Shown here: positions 1 to 4,997 of the stretch, piece after piece
Layout of the letters: each line of letters begins with the position of its first letter
Numbering within the stretch: position 1 is the first letter of the stretch
Origin: Draconibacterium sp.
GTDB taxonomy: Bacteria; Bacteroidota; Bacteroidia; Bacteroidales; Prolixibacteraceae
Assembly: GCA_030595485.1 (NCBI GenBank)
Contig: JAUVDE010000253.1
Coordinates: 1-5,529 of the forward strand
DNA length: 5,529 bases
Direction: 5' to 3'
Program-made: the position numbers and the translations under genes
Notes under the pieces: generated by a model
The model's database searches: none
The model's input: the letters and a program-made list of their open reading frames with translations, nothing else
What the model was told of the DNA's origin: nothing

Positions 1-429
1 GCGCGATAAATTTACCCGCTCAGTATTTAAAGCAGCCAGAAACTTAATTTGTCCGGCATTATGCGTTGTAAGCTGCGTTGATGCGTGGATTTTTAACGAT
101 TTGTAATACTTCGATAATATGTAAAAAAGCCCAAAATCATGAATAATTACACCATCGATACTGGTGTTTACCAATTTATTCAACAAATTGATAAGGTCAG
201 GTATTTCGGGTTCTACAATGTTGATATTAAGCGTTAAAAATACTTCGCAATTGTTTTTATGCGCCAAGCGTAAAATCCCGTTTAAATCATCGAAAGTGAT
301 ATTTTCGGCACGGTTTCGGGCATTAAATTTATTCAGGCCGCAATACACTGCATCGGCTCCGGCAACAATTGCTGCTTTAATCGATTCAATATCTCCCCCC
401 GGCGCCAATAACTCAATTTCTCTAGTCAT
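1..429 (-). CDS. Peptidase U32 family protein, N-terminal part (cut by window edge)
   Basis: The reading frame is open from an ATG at 429 down to base 1 (143 codons) and continues beyond the window. The protein starts MTREIELLAPGGDIESIKAA, followed by an AGADAVYCGL segment near residues 23-32. Around residues 114-143 it has HASTQL, HNAGQIKF and ERVNLSR. This order (LLAP.G, GADAVY.G, STQ...N....F, R..LSR) is the hallmark of the U32 family, which includes YegQ/RlhA, UbiU/UbiV and PrtC. Members are mostly linked to RNA or ubiquinone hydroxylation and often carry an Fe-S cluster bound by C-terminal cysteines, which lie outside this window. The cytoplasmic subfamily cannot be assigned from the N-terminus. 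The start is the first ATG, placed directly before the conserved ELLAP strand. No strong ribosome binding site is seen, which is usual in Bacteroidota. The gene lies 275 bp downstream of the propeller gene with a hairpin between them, so it is probably a separate housekeeping unit. Confidence 0.88.
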   Translation of the reverse strand, partial: MTREIELLAPGGDIESIKAAIVAGADAVYCGLNKFNARNRAENITFDDLNGILRLAHKNNCEVFLTLNINIVEPEIPDLINLLNKLVNTSIDGVIIHDFGLFYILSKYYKSLKIHASTQLTTHNAGQIKFLAALNTERVNLSR

Positions 430-610
430 TCAAAAGTTTTACAATTCCCGAAATAATCGTGTCGCAAGTTATGGATATAATTTTAATCACTGATATCTGC
501 ATAAAATTAGAGATTACTCTTCAATAGACGAATAATACGAATGACAGACATTTGTTTTCCATCTAATATTCAATCACTTAAAAACATGCATTTATTGAAA
601 AGATATTCGT

Positions 611-644
611 CGGGTGACTCTTTTTCCCAACTCACAGTCACCCG
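611..644 (-). terminator. Strong hairpin after the propeller gene, possible terminator
   Basis: A perfect 9-bp inverted repeat (CGGGTGACT at 611-619, AGTCACCCG at 636-644) surrounds a 16-nt loop. It lies about 60 nt past the stop of the propeller gene at 705. No clean T-run follows on either strand; the minus strand continues CGAATATCTTTTC, so intrinsic termination is only plausible. It could instead protect the 3' end of the mRNA. Apart from this hairpin, I see no gene or convincing promoter in the gap 430-704. Confidence 0.45.
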
Positions 645-704
645 GTGATTGATTAATATATTATGATGTCTGCGGAGAATTTGAGCCTATCTCTAATTGA
701 GATT

Positions 705-1631
705 CTAATTTTCAGAAAATAAAGGGCGCCACTGTCCTGATAAAGTTTCGTCTTCGGTGCCAAAACACAATTTGCTGGATTTCATAAATTTTGGAGAAGC
801 GGAAATAGCTTCGATTTTAAAACCATCAACTATATATACTTGTTTTCCTTTTGGTGCTTTTACTAAGTTCAATTTTCCTTTGTTAAACTCCAATGTTCCC
901 ACCTCGTAAACTACCGATTTAAATGGGCCAATATCACTGTCGTCAACTGCTGCTGATGCAAATAATTTTCCGTCTTTATCCAAATGCAAATCGGTAACTG
1001 TTCGCATCATTTTAGTGGTTTTTACCGATTTTGGCAACTTCACTTCAAATGTATCTTCAGCGTAAGTATTCCAGTCTATCTTTTTTGCACCTTCTTTTAA
1101 AATCCCAATTCGTAGTAAGCCATTTGGGAAACGTGTGGTGCCGCCTCTTTCACCTAAAACTACATACAAATCATTATTGTATTTCAAACAAGCAACTCCT
1201 TCAAAATTATCACCTGTGGGATTCTTTTTTCCGCCGGGAGAAATGGACGGAATATGATACACTTTTAAGACTTTAAGCTTTTCATCTTTTAAACGAACAT
1301 GGAAGATACGGCCAAACTCACCTTCCCAGTATCCGGCTTCAACCAACAAATACTCATCCTTTGTTTCGGGAACTGCACAAACCGATTCAAGATCGTTTCC
1401 TCTTCCATGTTTGTGTTTCCAGTCTTTTATATCAATCTTTCTAATTTTGCATCCATCCTCTTTGTCAACTGAAACGATGGCCAAGCGATCTCCATCATGA
1501 AAATTCTTCTTATCAATTACAACCAGGTATTTCGAATTGCTGATTTTCTCCATTCCACTGTAACCTATCGACTGAGCTTGTAGTTTAGTAAATGTAAAAC
1601 ATACTAAAATCATAAAAAAGAAAATTCTCAT
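705..1631 (-). CDS. Secreted beta-propeller-like protein of unknown function (esterase-like/phytase-like)
   Basis: This is a 308-residue exported protein. I chose the ATG at 1631 over the upstream ATG at 1658 because it places a classic signal peptide at the very N-terminus: MRI, a hydrophobic run FFFMILVCFTF, then KLQA|QS, with cleavage near residue 19 or 20. The mature part has repeated strand-loop units with acidic motifs: NDLES (79-83), AGYWEGEFGRIFHVRL (99-114), DNFEG (141-145), LGERGG (159-164), VTDLHLDKDG (212-221), SAAVDDSD (226-233) and FKIEAIS (271-277). Recurring D-x-E/FEG motifs and a DLHLD strand resemble beta-propellers annotated as esterase-like activity of phytase or SdiA-regulated-like; this is family resemblance from memory. 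A periplasmic or surface role is inferred. It starts 190 nt after the sulfatase stop on the same strand, so co-transcription is possible. The C-terminus looks complete, and I see no sorting domain. Confidence 0.75.
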   Translation of the reverse strand: MRIFFFMILVCFTFTKLQAQSIGYSGMEKISNSKYLVVIDKKNFHDGDRLAIVSVDKEDGCKIRKIDIKDWKHKHGRGNDLESVCAVPETKDEYLLVEAGYWEGEFGRIFHVRLKDEKLKVLKVYHIPSISPGGKKNPTGDNFEGVACLKYNNDLYVVLGERGGTTRFPNGLLRIGILKEGAKKIDWNTYAEDTFEVKLPKSVKTTKMMRTVTDLHLDKDGKLFASAAVDDSDIGPFKSVVYEVGTLEFNKGKLNLVKAPKGKQVYIVDGFKIEAISASPKFMKSSKLCFGTEDETLSGQWRPLFSEN

Positions 1632-1687
1632 AAGTTCAATCTTGGAATGAATAAACAAAATACGAATAAGAATTTATTAATGAAAAA

Positions 1688-1870
1688 CTATTTTACTTTC
1701 AACTTATCAACACAAAATCCATCGTCTTCTAAGGCAGTTATGTGTGCTATTGTTTTGTATACACTCCAATATTTACGATGTTTTGGAGCGTAACGTTCAG
1801 AATAATCTAAATATTTTAAAACTAAAGTCGCGGCAAACGTGGTTCTCTTGGAGCCACATCTCCCCCACAC
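1688..1870 (-). pseudogene. Coding-like short frame overlapping the sulfatase end, possible gene remnant
   Basis: A 60-codon frame (GTG at 1870, TAG at 1688-1690) overlaps the last 49 nt of the sulfatase in another frame and continues 134 nt past its stop. Only the part after the sulfatase stop looks protein-like: LKYLDYSERYAPKHRKYW, then VYKTIAHI, ending DDGFCVDKLKVK. The final pattern (hydrophobic-D-x-hydrophobic-x-V-K) resembles the last strand of extracellular jelly-roll or carbohydrate-binding domains, where endings such as IDNIKVK are common. The entry could be the 3' scrap of a deleted gene, a lost C-terminal extension of the sulfatase, or chance. The sulfatase carries a G5 run at 1862-1866 (C5 on the plus strand); one extra base there would join the sulfatase to this frame. 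I see no independent start signal. No function is claimed. Confidence 0.25.
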
Positions 1871-3366
1871 TCTTCCAGTAAAACCGCTTTTAATGTTTCC
1901 ACCTTTTCAGGATACTTCTCTGCTAAGTTGCTAGCTTCAGTATAATCATCGGGTAAAAAATACAGTTGATAAATGTCTGCCGACTTTTGATAACGAATTT
2001 TCCACCCATCGGCAGTTACCATTGCTGGTCCCATTTTTGAATTAAATACTACATATGTATGCTTTTCAGAAGACTTTTCATAAAGCGCAGACAAATACGA
2101 AATGCCATCCTTTTTGATGGGAACATCAACATTTAGCATATCGGCAAAAGTGGAAAGTAAATCGTAGTTGGAAACCATTTGTTCGAGTACCTTTCCTCCC
2201 TCAATATTATTTGGCCAATGGTAAATTAATGGTACACGAACGCCGCCTTCCCAGTTATCACGTTTTAAACCTGCCATTCCATCGTTTCCGTTAAATACAT
2301 CGCCTGCTAAATGGCTGTAAAACTTGCTTTTAATATTATCAAACTTTTCACCGGTGTGCATATTACGAGCAGGTTTATCCATTTTTCCCGGACTTGGATA
2401 GTATAATTCGTGACCGTTATCGCCAGTAAAAATCACCAAAGTATTTTCATAGATACCTTGAGTCTTTAATTCTTCAATGAGTTTACCTACATGGTCATCA
2501 AGCATTTTAACCATAGAGGCGTACGCTTTTTCTATTTCACTTAAGTTCGGATTGTCTTTAAAATCGGGATGAATCTCAGGTATGGAAGTTGGTCCGTGCG
2601 GTAGTTGCGTAGGATGATACAAAAAGAACTTTTTGTCTTTGTTATTACGTATAAACTGAAGCATTTTATCAAGAAACAGATTCTGAGAAAACTGAGTTTT
2701 CCCTTCCATATTCCAGCGTTTTTCGTATCCGCCATTTTCGTCACGTTCACTTTCTTTGGCGCAGTCTTCATGCGTATTTCCTTCAATAATTACTTTCTCA
2801 CCGTTTTCAAAAAGAAATGGAGGGAAAAAACCGTGGCAACGCTGATGGTCGAAATAACCGTAATAATAATCCCAACCGTGACGTTTTAAACGTTTGTGGG
2901 TAGTTGCAAATCCCCAATCGAGTTTACCCACTTCGCCGGTTACATAACCAGCCTTTTGAAAAACCTGCGCAAGAAATATTTCATTGTCAGGAGTAGCTGG
3001 AAATAGTTTGTCAAGTTTTTCCTGAACGTCATCTGTTGAAACTCCGTCGGGCATGTTCATGTACACTCCTGCACTTGAAATCTGCCATTTATCATCGTGG
3101 CAATCGTGGTAACCACTTAACAAACTGGCACGTGCTGGAGCACAATAATGGCATCCATAGGCATTTTCAAAACGCACACCTTTTTCTGCTAGTTTATCTA
3201 TGTTTGGTGTTTTTATTATTTGTTGGCCTTCGTAACCCAAAAGTCCACGGCCAAGGTCGTCTGCGTAAATCAGAATTACATTTGGGGTTTCAGATTTTTC
3301 CTGTTTTTTATTCATACAAGAAAAGAACACACTACTAAACAGTAAAAAAACGATTATTTGTTTCAT
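1822..3366 (-). CDS. Formylglycine-dependent sulfatase (S1 family), predicted lipoprotein
   Basis: This 514-residue enzyme of the alkaline phosphatase superfamily hydrolyses sulfate esters, probably on a polysaccharide or oligosaccharide. The N-terminus is a signal (MKQIIVFLLFSSVFFSC) with a loose lipobox ending at C17, so it is likely anchored in the periplasm or at the outer membrane. Metal ligands begin with the DD pair at 36-37 (IYADDLGRG). The catalytic signature is C75-A-P77-A-R79, where C75 would become formylglycine; this needs a maturase encoded elsewhere, anSME-type given Cys. Other active-site candidates are K148, H257 (LPHGP), D316-N317 (FTGDNGH) and K368 in GLKRDNWEGG, followed by VRVP. 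The usual GKWH motif reads GKLD at 147-150. The length is normal for S1 sulfatases, and the protein ends LPRL. The substrate and SulfAtlas subfamily cannot be set by eye. It follows the broken kinase by 250 nt and probably has its own promoter. Confidence 0.95.
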   Translation of the reverse strand: MKQIIVFLLFSSVFFSCMNKKQEKSETPNVILIYADDLGRGLLGYEGQQIIKTPNIDKLAEKGVRFENAYGCHYCAPARASLLSGYHDCHDDKWQISSAGVYMNMPDGVSTDDVQEKLDKLFPATPDNEIFLAQVFQKAGYVTGEVGKLDWGFATTHKRLKRHGWDYYYGYFDHQRCHGFFPPFLFENGEKVIIEGNTHEDCAKESERDENGGYEKRWNMEGKTQFSQNLFLDKMLQFIRNNKDKKFFLYHPTQLPHGPTSIPEIHPDFKDNPNLSEIEKAYASMVKMLDDHVGKLIEELKTQGIYENTLVIFTGDNGHELYYPSPGKMDKPARNMHTGEKFDNIKSKFYSHLAGDVFNGNDGMAGLKRDNWEGGVRVPLIYHWPNNIEGGKVLEQMVSNYDLLSTFADMLNVDVPIKKDGISYLSALYEKSSEKHTYVVFNSKMGPAMVTADGWKIRYQKSADIYQLYFLPDDYTEASNLAEKYPEKVETLKAVLLEECGGDVAPREPRLPRL

Positions 3367-3411
3367 TTTATTAATCTAAAGAGATTTCAGCATTTCAAAT
3401 ACCACGTCCGC

Positions 3412-3431
3412 TAGCTGAGCATGCAAAGCTA
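3412..3431. promoter_or_regulatory. Operator-like 20-bp dyad upstream of the sulfatase
   Basis: On the minus strand the site reads TAGCT-TT-GCATGC-TC-AGCTA: two 5-bp arms and a 6-bp palindromic core in exact two-fold symmetry, with only the two spacer dinucleotides breaking it (16 of 20 positions symmetric). The word CATGCAAA in its right half (3420-3427) occurs again at 3436-3443, giving a direct repeat with a 16-bp period. The site lies 46-65 bp before the sulfatase ATG, downstream of the candidate promoter. It may therefore be a repressor operator or an RNA hairpin in the leader. Direct repeats are also typical of AraC-family binding, but which protein binds is unknown. Confidence 0.4.
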
Positions 3432-3547
3432 AGTTCATGCAAATCCATAGTTTCAATTATTATTTTTCTAACTGAATATACCTTTTCGCTTTTTTATACA
3501 AGCTTTTTTTTGCAAATTTAATCTAAACCGCCGATGATTCTTGTACA

Positions 3548-3574
3548 CAAAAATACAAACCCCACTTTTACCAA
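3548..3574 (-). promoter_or_regulatory. Candidate Bacteroidota promoter for the sulfatase
   Basis: TATTTTTG at 3555-3548 matches the Bacteroidota -7 consensus TAnnTTTG exactly. A TTG at 3574-3572 stands 16 nt upstream, slightly short of the usual spacing. Transcription would start near 3541, giving a leader of about 175 nt that contains the 20-bp dyad. A second exact -7 match (TAAATTTG, 3520-3513) lacks a well-placed TTG. Confidence 0.35.
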
Positions 3575-3582
3575 GCTGGGTT
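3558..3582 (-). terminator. Possible terminator of the kinase gene
   Basis: On the minus strand AACCC-A (3582-3577) can pair with T-GGGG-TT (3564-3558), leaving one bulged G and a 12-nt loop. A T-rich tract follows (TGTATTTTTG). It lies about 35 nt after the kinase stop at 3617, in the right orientation for an intrinsic terminator. The stem is short and its T-tract coincides with the candidate sulfatase promoter, so only one reading may be right. Confidence 0.35.
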
Positions 3583-3616
3583 AAAATTAACATAAAAGGG
3601 TACTATTCGAAAACAA

Positions 3617-4363
3617 TTAACGAACAACTCTTCCAGAAGCAGAACCACCCATCAAAGATTCAACCTCGCTTCGCGACACATAATTAAAATCGCCGTTAAT
3701 GGAATGGCATAAACAGGAGGAAGCTACAGCAAAACGAATTGCATTTTCGGTCTCGGCCAATTCGGGTGTATTTAGTGCAAAAACCAAGGCTGCACCAAAA
3801 GAATCTCCGCCACCAACGCGGTCGACAATATTTTTGATTTCGTAAGGCTGGTATTCACCATCAACCATTGGCGCAAAGTGCGAATATTCTGTTTCGGTAT
3901 CGTATAACATTGCTCCCCAGTTATTATGGCTTGCAGAAAGACTTTCGCGTAAGGTAATAGCCACTTTTTTTACATTCGGAAACTGGCAAATAATTTCTTT
4001 GGCAACATCGGTGTACTTATCAATATCCAATTGCCCACTTTCAACATCGGTATCTCCAGCTGAAATTCCAAGCACATCATGTGCATCTTCTTCGTTGGCA
4101 ATAACCACATCGACATAAGGCATAATGGCTTGCATGGTTTTTTGAGCCAACTCGTTAGCCGACAAACCACTTTGCCATTGCCACAATTTCTTACGGAAGT
4201 TTAAATCACACGAAACAGTTAATCCCTTTTCTTTTGCAGTGCGAACAGCTACTTCGGCAGCATTAGCGGAAACTTCGGACAAAGCTGGTGTAATTCCGGT
4301 CGTATGTAACCAACTCGATCCATCAAAAATTTTATTCCAATCGTAATCTTCGCCTTTTGTCAT
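3617..4363 (-). CDS. C-terminal fragment of the split PfkB-family kinase
   Basis: This 248-codon frame holds the larger part of the kinase: LHTTGITPALSE (19-30), DLNFRKKLW (53-61), VVIANEEDA (86-94) and the ATP-site/catalytic segment D181-R-V-G-G-G-D187-S-F. D187 is the expected catalytic base. It ends in SGRVVR. The ATG at 4363 overlaps the stop of the upstream fragment as ATGA, so translational coupling is possible. The frame is open a few codons further upstream (HSSVS precedes this M), which shows that the ATG is internal to the original gene. Alone it lacks the N-terminal sugar-binding part. Confidence 0.6.
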   Translation of the reverse strand: MTKGEDYDWNKIFDGSSWLHTTGITPALSEVSANAAEVAVRTAKEKGLTVSCDLNFRKKLWQWQSGLSANELAQKTMQAIMPYVDVVIANEEDAHDVLGISAGDTDVESGQLDIDKYTDVAKEIICQFPNVKKVAITLRESLSASHNNWGAMLYDTETEYSHFAPMVDGEYQPYEIKNIVDRVGGGDSFGAALVFALNTPELAETENAIRFAVASSCLCHSINGDFNYVSRSEVESLMGGSASGRVVR

Positions 4364-4698
4364 CGATACAGAAGAATGTACATTACACGACTAGGACGTT
4401 GATTTGCACCGCGTTCAACAAAGTATAAACCAAAGCAGCCATAACCCACTTTTTTAATACCCGACACATCTAGGTCGATACCTTTTAGTGTACTTAAACA
4501 AGCCGCAGTCATTTCGTTATTAGGCAAGGCAGTTACAAATTTTGCTTTCCTTCCTAACATTGAAATAGAGGCTGCGACATTGGCTTCTGCTCCGGCAAAA
4601 GTCATGTCGAGCTTACCCGGCATGCTCTGGCTAAAACGTTGAAAATTCTCCGCACATAAACGCCCCATTATCTCTCCAAAGATTACTATCGTTTTCAT
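4360..4698 (-). CDS. N-terminal fragment of the split PfkB-family kinase
   Basis: This 112-codon frame starts with the conserved first strand (MKTIVIFGEIMGRL), includes the substrate-binding AGAEANVAAS motif and the lid segment GLYFVERGANQRPS. Homology ends at Y107; the last five residues, ILLYR, come from the shifted frame before the TGA at 4360-4362. It has no ATP-binding or catalytic residues and cannot be a kinase on its own. A candidate promoter lies 69-102 nt upstream. Confidence 0.6.
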   Translation of the reverse strand: MKTIVIFGEIMGRLCAENFQRFSQSMPGKLDMTFAGAEANVAASISMLGRKAKFVTALPNNEMTAACLSTLKGIDLDVSGIKKVGYGCFGLYFVERGANQRPSRVMYILLYR

Positions 4699-4766
4699 CT
4701 TGTATTAGACTTTATTGATTTTTTTCAGTTTACAAATGAAGTAGATAATCGTCACTAATGCTTTCC

Positions 4767-4800
4767 GAAATTTATCTTGTTTTTGCATTATTTTACCCAA
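4767..4800 (-). promoter_or_regulatory. Candidate promoter for the kinase gene
   Basis: TTG at 4800-4798 is followed after 23 nt by TAAATTTC at 4774-4767, a 7-of-8 match to TAnnTTTG. This spacing is at the upper end of the range reported for Flavobacterium-type promoters. Transcription would begin near 4760, giving a leader of about 60 nt before the ATG at 4698. Confidence 0.3.
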
Positions 4801-4827
4801 GTCTTAATGGAAATGATATAATTAAAT

Positions 4828-4863
4828 GGGGCCTTTCTCTTATTATATAAGACAAGAAGCCCC
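4828..4863 (-). terminator. Imperfect hairpin between regulator and kinase, possible terminator
   Basis: GGGGC (4828-4832) pairs with GCCCC (4859-4863), and TCTTAT (4838-4843) pairs with ATAAGA (4847-4852) at the tip, with an internal loop between. On the minus strand it is followed by ATTTAATTATAT, AT-rich but without a pure T-run. It lies about 135 nt after the regulator stop. Its right arm shares two bases with the first REP-like hairpin, so the two stems would compete in RNA. Confidence 0.4.
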
Positions 4864-4948
4864 TGAACCAAGTTCAAGGTGACGTAATTTATAACGACAA
4901 TCAATGAAAGGAACGTCATGCTATCCATCAGCTGACGGATCAGCATCT
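4857..4948. repeat. REPIN-like element: two inverted REP-like hairpins
   Basis: Two palindromic units face each other. The left unit (4862-4879) pairs CCT-GAAC with GTTC-A-AGG around a CAA loop, with one bulged A, and is followed by TGACGT (4880-4885). The right unit (4918-4946) pairs ATGCT-ATCC-A-TCAG with CTGA-C-GGAT-C-AGCAT, with one mismatch and one bulged C, and is preceded by ACGTCA (4913-4918). The TGACGT/ACGTCA heads form an inverted repeat around a 27-nt spacer. The layout and words (CCTGAAC.AAGTTCA.GGTGACG and CGTCATGCT...AGCATCTC) resemble the GTCACCCTGAACTTGTTTC-type extragenic palindromes I recall from Bacteroidota. Such elements are moved by RAYT transposases. Copy number cannot be seen here, so the repeat status is inferred. 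Confidence 0.6.
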
Positions 4949-4997
4949 CTAATTTCAATTTGATTTTTTGGAACCTGCTTTTTGGAGCTTTAAAAAA

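Larger units (their letters stand above)
3617..4698 (-). pseudogene. kdgK: Frameshifted 2-dehydro-3-deoxygluconate kinase (PfkB family)
   Basis: The intact enzyme (EC 2.7.1.45) phosphorylates 2-keto-3-deoxygluconate to KDPG in cytoplasmic uronate catabolism. Two frames together cover the whole kinase. The first (ATG 4698) carries GEIMGRL, RFSQ, the sugar-site motif AGAEAN (35-40) and FVERGANQRPSRVMY (93-107), then leaves frame and stops at 4360. The second carries HSSVS, then the remainder from M at 4363, with DLNFRK and the PfkB signature DRVGGGDSF containing the catalytic Asp. Related Bacteroidota kinases as I recall them read RPSKVVYDRAHS here, so DRA is missing between VMY and HSS. Loss of 10 nt removes exactly that and produces exactly this frame change. 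It is either a real pseudogene or a sequence/assembly error. Restored length would be about 360 residues. No KDPG aldolase is adjacent in the window. Identity as KDG kinase rather than another PfkB sugar kinase is likely but not certain. Confidence 0.85.

Noticed and set aside
164..493. Plus-strand open frame of 109 codons
   Set aside because: It lies mostly antisense to the U32 gene, whose minus-strand translation has clear family motifs; the plus-strand protein has none.
690..702. Small hairpin TCTC-TAATT-GAGA after the propeller stop
   Set aside because: Only four base pairs; too weak to call a terminator.
1031..1276. Plus-strand open frame inside the propeller gene
   Set aside because: Fully antisense to a gene with a signal peptide and repeated motifs; it has a biased composition and no recognisable domain.
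1822..1870. Programmed frameshift extending the sulfatase
   Set aside because: The G5 run does not form a proper slippery heptamer in the sulfatase frame, and the normal ending already gives a full-length enzyme.
2541..3338. Several open frames on both strands inside the sulfatase
   Set aside because: They overlap a full-length sulfatase with all catalytic motifs and show no family features of their own.
3513..3520. Second perfect -7 box (TAAATTTG) before the sulfatase
   Set aside because: No TTG lies 17-23 nt upstream, and such an AT-rich word occurs easily by chance.
4360..4400. Programmed ribosomal frameshift joining the kinase halves
   Set aside because: No X-XXY-YYZ slippery heptamer is present between VMY and HSS, and a simple slip would still lack the conserved DRA residues.
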